A stretch of DNA of 45,799 nucleotides, from assembly GCA_013538675.1 (NCBI GenBank), contig JACAFJ010000008.1:1-45799 (forward strand), written 5' to 3'. The notes beneath the pieces are model-generated. The model searched no databases. It saw only the letters and a program-made list of their open reading frames with translations, and was not told the origin of the DNA. How positions within the stretch are numbered: the stretch's first letter is position 1; every line of letters starts with the position of its first letter. Positions 8,486-16,787 of this stretch are shown here, one piece after another. The translations under genes were made by a program, and so were the position numbers. This stretch comes from Candidatus Nitrosocaldus tengchongensis (GTDB taxonomy: Archaea; Thermoproteota; Nitrososphaeria; Nitrososphaerales; Nitrosocaldaceae).

Positions 8486-8486
8486 A

Positions 8487-8657
8487 TCATAATATCTGTT
8501 TGGAAAGGTTTAGAAGTATCTTGTAGGCATCATCTGCCTTATCTAGAACCTCCTCTACAGTATCCTTTGTTATCATCACGTTCAATTCATAATCAACATC
8601 TACTCTACGATCCTTAAGATAGTTAAGGATATATGCAATGTAATTTGCTTCTTCCAT
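8487..8657 (-). CDS. Small acidic helical protein upstream of the ParB-like gene
   Basis: 56 residues, predicted mostly helical (MEEANYIAYILNYLKDRR, then DTVEEVLDKADDAYKILLNL). Its TGA lies 1 nt before the ParB-like ATG, a tight coupling that supports a real gene. No family recognised. It may be the first gene of the packaging operon, since about 130 bp of non-coding DNA with a hairpin separates it from the ABC-GNAT gene. Confidence 0.5.
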   Translation of the reverse strand: MEEANYIAYILNYLKDRRVDVDYELNVMITKDTVEEVLDKADDAYKILLNLSKQIL

Positions 8658-8738
8658 TATATTAGGATAGTGTATGTAATTTTGTATGTTTCGAAATTTA
8701 GTATAACATATTCATGTACACCACCAATCTTCTGTTTT

Positions 8739-8757
8739 GATAAGATAACCTCTTATC
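8739..8757. promoter_or_regulatory. Hairpin between the ABC-GNAT gene and the packaging operon
   Basis: GATAAGA (8739-8745), loop TAACC, TCTTATC (8751-8757): a perfect 7-bp stem downstream of the ABC-GNAT stop and upstream of the small gene. It could be a terminator, a processing site or an operator. The rest of 8658-8785 holds no gene that I can support. Confidence 0.4.
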
Positions 8758-8785
8758 TTACTGTAATCGTATAGTCCTGCTGCTA

Positions 8786-10231
8786 TTAAACCTTACCTGA
8801 ATACATAGATTCAGGATTCTCCCATATGTAGTAGTGCTTCTCCTCAGCAAGCATTGCAATATTTGCTATTGCTCTAGCAAGTATATGCTTATCATGCAAT
8901 ACAACACTAGAGTACTCTCTACTTCTACCTACTGCATTGCGTAGTGCAAACCTTACCTTCTCTACCACCCTTAGAACCTCCTCTATATCGTTATCACTCA
9001 ACCTCTCTAGCATTGAGTAGCAGTACTCTCTACTTGCTGCTAGCCTACAATTGAACCCATAACCTTCCAACTCCTTAAGTACCCTAACATACTTCTTATC
9101 TGACTCATAGATTATCTCTTTCATACCTGCCTTAACAAAGAATGGATTGTACTTGCCCATAACGGCTATGCTCTCAACGTATCTCTTCCCTACTAAAGGC
9201 ATTGTATGCCTTACAAGCATACTTGCCAAACCTATGCCTCTAAACCTTGGTAGTACAACTACCCTACTTATGGTTATGAAGTCCCTGTTAACCTCATCTA
9301 TACTTGGTACTCTAGCAAGTGCTATGCTCCTTCCCCTACACAATGGTGCTGGCATGCTATACACAATAACCCCAACAGTCTCTCCTCTTAGCCTTGCAGT
9401 GAATACATGTCTTATACCATATGGCTTATTGCCTCTGTAATGGTACTCTTCAAGCATGTACCAATCATCGATGCAACCCTTCTCTATTATTACATGCTTG
9501 AGGAGTGAGCATCTATGCGTTAAATGCTCATTGCTACCTGAATTCTGATCGCTCTTCCTCTTACGAGCATTAGTATTATTATAATCTATGCTTATCCTTG
9601 ATCCATAACCCTTGTGTATAAGTACATCTGGCATAAGATCATCTACAAGGTCATCATGTGCAGTAGCAACCAGTAGCATCTTCTTACTTGCTCTCGTAAC
9701 CTTCTGGAGCAGATATGCTACAACCTTTGCAGTATCTCTATCAAGCATGGAGCAGAACTCATCAAATACAAAGACACCTTTTTCATCGGATGATGAGCAG
9801 GCAAGGACCTTAGCTATCCTATACCTGTACCTCTGACCATCACTCAACTCCCTGTAGCGTCTAAGGAATAGATAGGCATCGTTAAGCCCAACTATGCTGA
9901 GTAGTTGAATGGCCTCATCGGTGCTTGAGCCTATGCTATCTATAAGCACCTCATCCTCATCTATCTTAATCCTATCTGCGAGTAATACATTACCGAACAT
10001 GCCTTCATACTTGGCAATACGCTCTGTCAATCTTCTAAGCAGTACGGACTTGCCAGAGCCAGACTCTCCAGTTATATACACAACATCTCCAGGCTTTATA
10101 TCAACCTCTACACGATTAAGCACCTTGAATACCCTTGTATCAAGAGCAATTCCGAATGCTTGAGCAACATCGATCGCTCTTTCTGTAACAGGGTATCCTT
10201 GCTCAAAGACAACATCTATGGAGAATAACAT
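8786..10231 (-). CDS. ABC-type ATPase fused to a GNAT acetyltransferase domain
   Basis: 481 residues. Residues 25-215 form a complete ABC ATPase without membrane segments: Walker A GESGSGKS (55-62), signature LSDGQ (129-133), Walker B FVFDE (154-158) and H-loop His192. A GNAT fold follows (about 245-400) with YHYRGNKP, VGVIVYSMP and the acetyl-CoA loop RFRGIGLA (329-336). A helical tail of about 80 residues ends the protein. Both active sites look intact. Soluble ABC domains of this type act on DNA or ribosomes rather than transport. Its place in the arm next to ParB and terminase suggests a virus-specific role such as DNA handling or protein modification. I know of no characterised example. 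Confidence 0.85.
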   Translation of the reverse strand: MLFSIDVVFEQGYPVTERAIDVAQAFGIALDTRVFKVLNRVEVDIKPGDVVYITGESGSGKSVLLRRLTERIAKYEGMFGNVLLADRIKIDEDEVLIDSIGSSTDEAIQLLSIVGLNDAYLFLRRYRELSDGQRYRYRIAKVLACSSSDEKGVFVFDEFCSMLDRDTAKVVAYLLQKVTRASKKMLLVATAHDDLVDDLMPDVLIHKGYGSRISIDYNNTNARKRKSDQNSGSNEHLTHRCSLLKHVIIEKGCIDDWYMLEEYHYRGNKPYGIRHVFTARLRGETVGVIVYSMPAPLCRGRSIALARVPSIDEVNRDFITISRVVVLPRFRGIGLASMLVRHTMPLVGKRYVESIAVMGKYNPFFVKAGMKEIIYESDKKYVRVLKELEGYGFNCRLAASREYCYSMLERLSDNDIEEVLRVVEKVRFALRNAVGRSREYSSVVLHDKHILARAIANIAMLAEEKHYYIWENPESMYSGKV

Positions 10232-10341
10232 AGCGATCAGGATAGTAGTAGTGTACCAGTGATAACATGTACACTAAAAATTAGATTCTTCTCTCTATCT
10301 TATCTATGCATATTAATTCAACTAAGGTATCATTATTATTG

Positions 10342-11187
10342 CTACTCTCCTTCCTGCTCCTTCCTCTTGTACAATGCTATAGCATATGGAAGTATATCTA
10401 TATCTTCCCCTGCCTTGATATCCCTATCCACCTTTATGTACACATTTGGTAGATGCTCTATACTCCTATCTCTCACTATCTTACTAACCCACTTTGCTGA
10501 TATACCAAATACCTTCGCTATATGCCTGTAGGAGTATGAGAGCGAGAGCAGGTGTATACACAACTCCTGTACCTCCCTTATATATGCCCTCATATCAAGA
10601 TCCTTCTTACTCTTGATCTCATCAAGTATTGAGCGTATAGCCTTGACATTCTCATTCATACCTGCTATATGTGATCTAACCTCATCTTCTTGCTCAAGTT
10701 GCTTGAGCAATGCAGGGTTGTTCCTTAACTTACCTGTAAGGTCCTTCACCATAGTCAGTAGATCCTCTATAGTTATCTGAGCATCAACTATTGCCAAGAA
10801 TATACTCTTGCTACCCTCACCATCTCCCATTACCCCCTCTTCACCGTCAGCATAAGCAACTTCGCTCCATGCTGCACCATCATTATTATGCTCTTTACTG
10901 TATCCTATTGGATCATAGTTATCACCGCTCATCCTACTCCTATTACTGTTGCTGTTCTTTGCTCTCAGATACTTCTCTGGCAGCGCCTTGAGTATAACTG
11001 CTTTGGAGATCTCTTCCCCTAGATCCCTAAGCAGTTTATCAACTATCCTATCCATAGGGTAGCCCATCAGCTCCAACTCCTCTGCAAGTTCCGCTATATC
11101 GCTAGCCTTTAACCTGTTGAACCTCTTGTACTCTTCAAGGAGTTGCTGCTTCTTTATGTTGTATGATGCTAGAGCCTCTAATGTCAT
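10342..11187 (-). CDS. Viral helix-turn-helix protein
   Basis: 281 residues, helical throughout. The C-terminal part has an HTH (LSYSYRHIAKVFGISAKWVSKIV, about 217-239) that should bind DNA; the N-terminal half is charged, with a low-complexity Asn/Gly/Glu linker near residues 77-125 and a coiled-coil-like centre. GGAGGGTGA before the start at 11187 is a good ribosome binding site, and the preceding zinc-ribbon gene ends 2 nt upstream. It may be a regulator or a replication-initiation or partition protein; no family recognised. Confidence 0.6.
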   Translation of the reverse strand: MTLEALASYNIKKQQLLEEYKRFNRLKASDIAELAEELELMGYPMDRIVDKLLRDLGEEISKAVILKALPEKYLRAKNSNSNRSRMSGDNYDPIGYSKEHNNDGAAWSEVAYADGEEGVMGDGEGSKSIFLAIVDAQITIEDLLTMVKDLTGKLRNNPALLKQLEQEDEVRSHIAGMNENVKAIRSILDEIKSKKDLDMRAYIREVQELCIHLLSLSYSYRHIAKVFGISAKWVSKIVRDRSIEHLPNVYIKVDRDIKAGEDIDILPYAIALYKRKEQEGE

Positions 11188-11189
11188 GC

Positions 11190-11357
11190 CTATACTTCAC
11201 CCTCCTTTGATATGGGAACTTTCTTATTTTTTGCCCTCCACCAGCGCATATAGAAGCGATAGTAGCATCTCTTGCATAGATCACTAGCATATATCTCCTT
11301 TTTGAGAGAACATGATTTACATCTCCTAATATGGGGAACGTTAATGTTATTTACCAT
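11190..11357 (-). CDS. Small zinc-ribbon protein
   Basis: 55 residues. CKSC (13-16) and CKRC (28-31) form a four-Cys zinc site; the rest is strongly basic and aromatic (YYRFYMRWWRAKNKK). A strong Shine-Dalgarno AGGAGGTG overlaps the stop of the upstream gene 8-14 nt before the ATG, and the gene ends 2 nt before the HTH gene, so it is clearly translated within the operon. It probably binds nucleic acid. Confidence 0.7.
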   Translation of the reverse strand: MVNNINVPHIRRCKSCSLKKEIYASDLCKRCYYRFYMRWWRAKNKKVPISKEGEV

Positions 11358-11370
11358 ATTATTGCACCTC

Positions 11371-11595
11371 CTAACAATACCTCCAGCGCTCTATCCTCTT
11401 CACTATCTGAACCAACTCTGCTATTGCTGTTGCAACCTCCCTCTCTGTAACCTCTGGCTCATTTATCCTTATCCATTCCTCAAGAAGCATGCATATGGCC
11501 TTTGGATCATCCAAGCCTTTGCCTACAAGCACTCCTAGTATGTATGCCATCTGTATCCTCAGATCCTCATTCAGTACATGTATGTATGCTACCAT
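11371..11595 (-). CDS. Small helical viral protein
   Basis: 74 residues, predicted all-helical with an acidic centre (LLEEWIRINEPEVTEREVATAIAELVQIVKRIERW). It overlaps the upstream gene by 7 nt, and its stop forms part of the zinc-ribbon gene's Shine-Dalgarno sequence. No family recognised. Confidence 0.55.
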   Translation of the reverse strand: MVAYIHVLNEDLRIQMAYILGVLVGKGLDDPKAICMLLEEWIRINEPEVTEREVATAIAELVQIVKRIERWRYC

Positions 11596-11897
11596 AGCAG
11601 CATCTCACCCCATATACTCATAACAACATTAAGCATCTCGATGAGTTCGCTCTCCCTTATAGTGCCTACCCAAGAGGTTATTGCATACGCATTGCTATCT
11701 AGCATGAAGGAGTATGGATCATCCATGTACTCTTTATATCCATTGTTTATTAGCCTATAGCATACATCGTCAAGATACCTCATGTATTTACCTGATAATG
11801 TTACAACTCCATCATCCTCCTCTTCCACTATACCAAGGTTCATGAGCCTAGTTATCGTATCCATATCCATATGCAGTTTATTTACTATAACACTCAT
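11589..11897 (-). CDS. Small winged-helix-like viral protein
   Basis: 102 residues from ATG 11897 (the open frame extends to 12077, but the upstream part is AT-rich and unlike coding sequence). VIVNKLHMDMDTITRLMNLGIVEEEDDGVVTLSGKYMRYL looks like helix-turn-helix plus wing. A TATA-like CATATAGTAAAA about 30 nt upstream suggests that its own promoter drives the operon 11897 to 8786. Assignment as DNA-binding is by pattern only. Confidence 0.5.
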   Translation of the reverse strand: MSVIVNKLHMDMDTITRLMNLGIVEEEDDGVVTLSGKYMRYLDDVCYRLINNGYKEYMDDPYSFMLDSNAYAITSWVGTIRESELIEMLNVVMSIWGEMLLW

Positions 11898-12192
11898 TGA
11901 ATGAACTATCTGTACCTTTTTTACTATATGAATCCTGAAAAAGATCTGTTCAGCGTATTCTATGTAATAATTTCTCCATATATAGAGAAATCCTTTAACA
12001 ACCTCTCGTTCTTGTGTTTTATGCCTGTTCTTGTTAATTTTATTATGTTTCTCACCAAAGATGGTAACTATGTACATATATTTCTCTAAATTGTCAAAAT
12101 ATTTAAACTATAACGTTAATATATATAAATTTAGAAGTAAAATTTTTATTAGATCTTGTTTGAAGCATTTCACCTTTACCTATAATAAGAAG
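11898..12192. other. AT-rich intergenic stretch
   Basis: Nearly 300 bp with very high A+T (especially 12095-12150). It contains the probable promoter of the 11897 gene and no other supportable gene. Confidence 0.4.
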
Positions 12193-12381
12193 CTAAGCGT
12201 GTTGTTTAACCTGGATCGATTGCAATGTATACTCATCGATGAATCTTCTAACTATGAATCTTAGTAGTTCTGCTCTACTCCTTATCCCATACCGCTTTGC
12301 CTCACTGCTGGCAAGGTATCTATCGAGTTCTTTGAGCATCTCTTTTGGTAAAGGGATATAATCCCAGTCTTCTCTAGCCAT
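12193..12381 (-). CDS. Ribbon-helix-helix DNA-binding protein
   Basis: 62 residues. YIPLPKEMLKELDRYLASS is the strand and first helix, and YGIRSRAELLRFIVRRFIDEY the second helix, of a CopG/Arc-type dimer. It likely represses promoters of the element, including its own: TATA-like AAAATATAC lies about 25-35 nt upstream, in the 237-bp region shared with the divergent secreted-protein gene. It marks the outer end of the minus-strand viral arm. Confidence 0.75.
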   Translation of the reverse strand: MAREDWDYIPLPKEMLKELDRYLASSEAKRYGIRSRAELLRFIVRRFIDEYTLQSIQVKQHA

Positions 12382-12590
12382 GTACTATATACATCTTCAA
12401 AGTATATTTTAAGTTTTGTGTAGTAATTACATATTTATGTGAAATATTATCTAATTAGTCATTAATAGGTAATAACTTATTTCTCTATATCATATTAGGC
12501 AAATATTATCAGAAATTATACTAAGTTAGTGAGAATACTATTGGTCTTATGATCTAGTTATAGAATATATATTACATGGGCGAACCGCAC

Positions 12591-12600
12591 AATATTTATT
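12591..12600 (+). promoter_or_regulatory. TATA box of the secreted-protein gene
   Basis: AATATTTATT lies 19-28 nt before the ATG at 12619, so the mRNA is probably leaderless. The 12382-12590 space upstream holds the divergent promoters and nothing else I can support. Confidence 0.5.
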
Positions 12601-12618
12601 AATTCTAACTCTGCAACC

Positions 12619-13161
12619 ATGTTGATGAATAAACTCGCAATAACAGGATTTGCTGTAATAGTGGTCTTATCAGTTGCAATGCTTGAAAGTGTACATGCTA
12701 CTGGAGGTCCACCACCAAGCCCAGCAGATGAAGCATGTGCAAAGTATGAGGAGCAACCAAGCGATGCTCACACGCTAACATTAAACAAGAGTTCAGCACT
12801 ACCTGGGGATACTGTAACAGCAACGGCAACAGTTACTGATAACGGTACTGGTGCAAACAGGATAAGGTTCGTATGGATAGATGATACTACTAATACTATA
12901 GTTCAGAGCAACCTTTACACAAGGGGTAGTGATAGTGCACCATGGGCTAGGCAAGATACATTCACAGTACCTATGAGTGCACAACCAGGAGATTCATTCA
13001 CCGTAGTTGCATGTTTTGAGAGTCCTAACAACATAGTTGGGAAAGGTGTAACCCATCATGTCAATATAGGATCGTTCATGGTTGTGCCAGAGTCTATACT
13101 GGGTATGCTTGGTGTGGTTGGTGCAGGCTTAGCAACATTCTACGCCTATAGAAGGAAGTAG
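12619..13161 (+). CDS. Secreted beta-sandwich protein with archaeosortase-type C-terminus
   Basis: 180 residues. A signal peptide (about 5-27, ending SVHA) precedes a Thr/Ser-rich beta-sandwich domain (LTLNKSSALPGDTVTATATV, WIDDTTNTIVQSNLY) that resembles Ig-like or carbohydrate-binding surface domains. The C-terminus reads VVPES, a hydrophobic helix and YRRK, a variant of the thaumarchaeal PEF-type sorting signal. The protein is therefore probably processed by an archaeosortase and attached to the cell surface. It is a cellular-type gene lying next to viral arm A. Confidence 0.7.
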   Translation: MLMNKLAITGFAVIVVLSVAMLESVHATGGPPPSPADEACAKYEEQPSDAHTLTLNKSSALPGDTVTATATVTDNGTGANRIRFVWIDDTTNTIVQSNLYTRGSDSAPWARQDTFTVPMSAQPGDSFTVVACFESPNNIVGKGVTHHVNIGSFMVVPESILGMLGVVGAGLATFYAYRRK

Positions 13162-13282
13162 ATAGTAGATAGTAGATGGATCAATCGTTTTCTTTTCGAA
13201 CCTTTATTGATAATCATTGCTTAATAGTATTAATTATCAGCAATATCATGGGAAGATAGAAGATATTGCTAGAGATGTTATA

Positions 13283-13760
13283 ATGAAGGAATTAACTACA
13301 GACAATCTTAGGAAGGTATTGAGTAAGATATTTGAAGATGTTACAGTAGAATACAATCTGCGGAGATTATCAAGCTAGAGCAGTTAGGTTTGGAGAAGCC
13401 TTGGCATATTTCAAGATCATCATGAAGGTACTCTTCCTGACATTGGGCTTAGAGCAAATTCCTCTACCAGATGCATGCATGATGGATGGAGAGAGGCTGA
13501 CTTTACAGTAATAAGTAATGATAGGTTGATTGCGGTAATAGAGGAAAGAGGTCTGCAGATCACATACTATGCAATGGAAGGAGAGTGTAACTCAAACGAC
13601 CAGGAATGCTTAGAACAGATACGGTTAAGAAGGCTATCTGTAATGCATACCTGCTCTCGAGAGTATATGATGCTATACTATTCTTCATAGTAACTAGCCA
13701 TAAACTGATGGCTGATATACTGGTCGACGTATACAAGCTCAACTCCGTTAACTTCTTCTG
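13283..13760 (+). pseudogene. Decayed gene, probably the restriction endonuclease partner
   Basis: Coding-like pieces in shifting frames: MKELTTDNLRKVLSKIFEDV then a stop; LEQLGLEKPWHIS; DIGLRANSSTRC then WREADFTVISNDRLIAVIEERG; and LRTDTVKKAICNAYLLSRVYDAILFFI with VDVYKLNSVNFF. Together they suggest one protein of roughly 150 residues broken by stops and frameshifts. It converges tail-to-tail on the methyltransferase remnant, the usual place for a type II restriction enzyme. The enzyme family is not recognised, so the function is inferred from context. Confidence 0.45.
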
Positions 13761-14634
13761 CGTCAGATATTCCTGTACCTTTCTTCTAGCAAGTCTAACG
13801 TAATCCTCATCTATATCTATGCCTATGTAATACCTATGAAGTATAGCTGCTGCTAAGCAAGTAGTACCACTCCCTACAAATGGGTAGAGTACAACATCAC
13901 CTTTGAATGTGTATAACTGTATGCATCTATATGGTAGTTCTAGAGGGGATGGAGTAGGATACCCTATCTTATTAGCAGACTCGAGCAAAGTTACATATGC
14001 TCTTTGTGAACTCTATGAACTCCTCCCTAGATATTGTACTCTCCTTACCATTGCTCCCCTCTCAAACGTATCCTTAATACAAGTATGTACTCATACACAT
14101 CCCTCAGCACTGGATTCGCTGCTAACATCCAACTCCCCCATGCTGTTGATGAACCAGCAATAACATCCCCTTGTGCCATATTATCTCTCCACGTATAAGG
14201 AATCCTACCTCTTCTAATACACCTATTATATATCTGACCAGTGTATGTATATGATCTTCTACCCAGATCTGCTACATTTAGGCATACTTTCCCTCCTCAT
14301 ACTAGAACCTATACACCTCAAGCATCACATCATGGATTAACTCCAGATACTCCTCAACGCTGATATCATCATCATACTCCTTACCAATATTGTATGGAGG
14401 AGATGTAACCATAAAGTGTATGCTATTGGATGGGATATCCCTGAGAATGATCCTTGCATCACCTAAGGGAGTATTCTATCAAGTAACTCCCTTGGCAAGG
14501 TATGTTCCTCAAGATCATCATTACTAGGTTTGGGCATGTCATGCTCACCATATAACCTCAAGTAGAATGGTGATGAGTCATGACCTTCTCTACCCTTCAC
14601 CAAACCTGCTTGTACGTGTACTCTTCCTAGCCAT
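13730..14634 (-). pseudogene. Decayed beta-class DNA methyltransferase (type II R-M)
   Basis: The pieces line up in order along the minus strand but in different frames: a start MARKSTRTSRFGEG at 14634, then FYLRLYGEHDMPKPSNDDLE, DARIILRDIPSNSIHFMV followed by catalytic motif IV TSPPYN (14389-14406), GKVCLNVADLGRRSY, SWMLAANPVLRDVYEYI, TISREEFIEFTKSI, and a C-terminal piece with SAM-binding FVGSGTT (13860-13880) and IGIDIDEDYVRLARRKV. Motif IV before motif I identifies a beta-class N4-cytosine or N6-adenine methyltransferase. Several frameshifts and stops (for example after RILP and VYRF) make it non-functional. Confidence 0.8.
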
Positions 14635-14812
14635 TATACATCTTACATATATGAGCCTCTATATTATATTACCCATTAGGCTCTTGCTAGGAAACCTAAT
14701 AAGTGATGATGTGCAACCTATTACATGCAGAAAGCAGCAAAGCGTTGCCCAATCTGCGGGTGTACTAAGCATTATATAGTTGGGTGTATTAGCCATTGGT
14801 TGCACCATAAAG
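14635..14812 (+). promoter_or_regulatory. Upstream region of the methionine module
   Basis: About 180 bp with no supportable gene. TTATATAG near 14772 is a candidate TATA box for the MTHFR-like gene starting at 14813. Confidence 0.35.
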
Positions 14813-15718
14813 ATGAGGATGAAGATAGCATACGAGATGAACCCGCCAAGGATAATGGTTAGTAGTAGCAATAGCAATAGATCTGAGAGGTTCGATCTTC
14901 AATCATTGAGTAGCGATATTGAGAGGTTCTACTCTAGGGTAATGGCACTTGATGGCTTAGCATACATGATCCATGTTACTGATTCAGTGCTTGGTATCCC
15001 AAGGCTCTCCAGCATAAGAATAGGTAGGGAGATAATGCATAGGTATAAGCAGAGGACAAGGTGTAGCATAAGGGTTAGAGACAGGAATATGAATGCTGTC
15101 CTCCAACTTGTTACAGATGCTATCCTTGATGGTATAGATGGATTGCTTATAATCAAGGGCGATGAGCCAAAACATTCAAGCGTAGACTCTGCAGTTAAGC
15201 CTAGCAGCGTTGTTAAATTCCTGAACGAGCATGGCTTCTCAAAGCATATAAGGTTATACCTCTCCATAGATGCCGAGAACTACAGCGAGGATGAACTGAA
15301 CAGGAAGGTCAGCGCTGAGCCCCATGGTCTTATAACACAGAGCATCTCCTCGCTTGAACCTCTAGCATTGCTTGCTGATAGGGTAAAGGCTAATAATATG
15401 TGTATAATACCATGCATAATGGTACCATCTCCAAAGAATAGGACAAGTGCAGCAAGTATAAACCTTGATTGGAGTAAGTATGAGCAAGATGTAGAGTCAT
15501 TTGTATTAGAAGCATACAGGCTCTGTGGAGAGGTTATGGTAACATCACCAAATAGTTTTAATGATGGTATAGATATCCTTAAGAGGTTGATGCAAGGCAA
15601 AGCATTCCCAGAAAGGTACATGCAAAGGGGAAGTGAGAAGGTTGGAGCCGTGTATAGGGAGAAAGAGGTCGAGAAATTTGATGAGGGAGGTAGCATGAAG
15701 GGGAATAATACTCCCTAA
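14813..15718 (+). CDS. Methylenetetrahydrofolate reductase-like protein
   Basis: About 301 residues from ATG 14813; the open frame begins at TTG 14780. The start region KIAYEMNPPRI matches the N-terminal E..PPR segment of the MTHFR barrel. It is followed by MIHVTDSVLGIPRLSSIRIG, a strand-helix pattern LVTDAILDGIDGLLIIKGDEP and later GLITQSISSLEPL, matching the barrel order. MTHFR makes 5-methyl-tetrahydrofolate (or a tetrahydromethanopterin analogue) for methionine synthesis. It ends 12 nt before the MetE N-half-like gene, so the two are co-transcribed. The exact cofactor is uncertain because thaumarchaeal C1 carriers differ from those of bacteria. Confidence 0.65.
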   Translation: MRMKIAYEMNPPRIMVSSSNSNRSERFDLQSLSSDIERFYSRVMALDGLAYMIHVTDSVLGIPRLSSIRIGREIMHRYKQRTRCSIRVRDRNMNAVLQLVTDAILDGIDGLLIIKGDEPKHSSVDSAVKPSSVVKFLNEHGFSKHIRLYLSIDAENYSEDELNRKVSAEPHGLITQSISSLEPLALLADRVKANNMCIIPCIMVPSPKNRTSAASINLDWSKYEQDVESFVLEAYRLCGEVMVTSPNSFNDGIDILKRLMQGKAFPERYMQRGSEKVGAVYREKEVEKFDEGGSMKGNNTP

Positions 15719-15730
15719 CGGTGAAGAGTT

Positions 15731-16729
15731 ATGGGTAAAGGTAAAGATAAGGATGTAGAGGCGAGTATAGAGGTAGAGAATTACGCTGTAGGCATATATC
15801 CTAGATCACAGTTGTTGGTTACAGCAACAAGGAAGAATCATCCAAACCTAGCAGAGTTGTTCAGGAAGGGCAAGCAGTCCTGGATTAACGTGCAGAGGCG
15901 TGCTGGGTTAACATACGTAGCAGATCCAATGATAGACTGGGATGATATATTTAGACCATTTGCAAAGGTAAAGGGCATATCTCTTGGACCATTGAACAGG
16001 TTCTTCGAGACCAACACATTCTACAGAAGGTTGATAGTGAATGATGCATTGGATGGCTATGGTAGCATAGCAAGGTCGATGCTTGCTCTAGACCTTATGA
16101 AGGAGGATAGGAAGGTAGCATCGTTACCAGACCCATATACCTTCTCTATGCTGAATGAGAACAGATACTACAAGAGTTATGAGGAGTACCTCTTTGCAGT
16201 AGCGGATATGCTCAATGCAGAGGCAAAGGCACTTGCTAGGGAAGGGGTTGAGATAATACAGTTGAATGCACCATCTCTAGCATATGAATTTAGCAATGGT
16301 AAAAGGGAGGTCGAACTTGCACTTATAAAGGATGCCATAGGTAGGGTTAAGAAGGGACTGAAGAGCAAGATATACTTGTATCCCTACTTTGGTAATGTAG
16401 CAGGTATATTTGATGAACTCTTGGATATGAAGGTTGATGGGATAGGTATAGATGCATCTAGCACTAAACTAACATCCATAGTAGATTACAACATCGATAA
16501 AGATCTGGTTATAGGCATAGTTGATGCGATGAACACAAGGCTGGAGGAGGTTAAGAGTACAGCAAGCGCACTACATTTCATACTCGATAGGATGGATGTT
16601 AAACACGTTGTACTTGCTACTAGTAACAGCCTTGAGTACCTGCCTTACAGGTTTGCTGTTAAGAAGGTAAGTATACTGGGTAAGATAACTAGGTTGCTCA
16701 ATGCAAAACAGAAGGGTTTAACCCCATAG
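15731..16729 (+). CDS. MetE-like protein, N-terminal-half type
   Basis: 332 residues with a TIM-barrel pattern: FAKVKGISLGPLNRFFETNTF, SLPDPYTFSMLNE, EGVEIIQLNAPSLAYE, KIYLYPYFGNV, KVDGIGIDASS and LVIGIVDAMNTRLEE. This parallels the cobalamin-independent methionine synthase fold, but it lacks the Zn-binding HxC...C set found in its partner. Archaea often encode separate short MetE proteins rather than one fused enzyme. With the neighbouring genes it probably forms a methionine synthase system that transfers the methyl group to homocysteine or a corrinoid carrier. Confidence 0.65.
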   Translation: MGKGKDKDVEASIEVENYAVGIYPRSQLLVTATRKNHPNLAELFRKGKQSWINVQRRAGLTYVADPMIDWDDIFRPFAKVKGISLGPLNRFFETNTFYRRLIVNDALDGYGSIARSMLALDLMKEDRKVASLPDPYTFSMLNENRYYKSYEEYLFAVADMLNAEAKALAREGVEIIQLNAPSLAYEFSNGKREVELALIKDAIGRVKKGLKSKIYLYPYFGNVAGIFDELLDMKVDGIGIDASSTKLTSIVDYNIDKDLVIGIVDAMNTRLEEVKSTASALHFILDRMDVKHVVLATSNSLEYLPYRFAVKKVSILGKITRLLNAKQKGLTP

Positions 16730-16787
16730 CTATTGACTAGTCATAGCCATAGATATAATCAAATAAATAGTCATCAATTTATTGAGA

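Larger units (their letters stand above)
6429..12381 (-). mobile_element. Provirus arm A (regulation and packaging genes)
   Basis: Nine genes, all on the minus strand and mostly overlapping, run from an RHH regulator through small DNA-binding proteins, ABC-GNAT fusion and ParB to TerS and the TerL ATPase half. The virion genes that should follow are in arm B (20106-35772) on the plus strand. I saw no integrase and no flanking direct repeat. Confidence 0.75.

Noticed and set aside
11898-12077. N-terminal extension of the 11589 gene
   Set aside because: AT-rich, Lys/Asn/Ile-rich translation upstream of a better-placed ATG with a TATA-like box.
13475-13803. Two separate small intact genes
   Set aside because: They are better read as frameshifted parts of one decayed gene that converges on the methyltransferase remnant.
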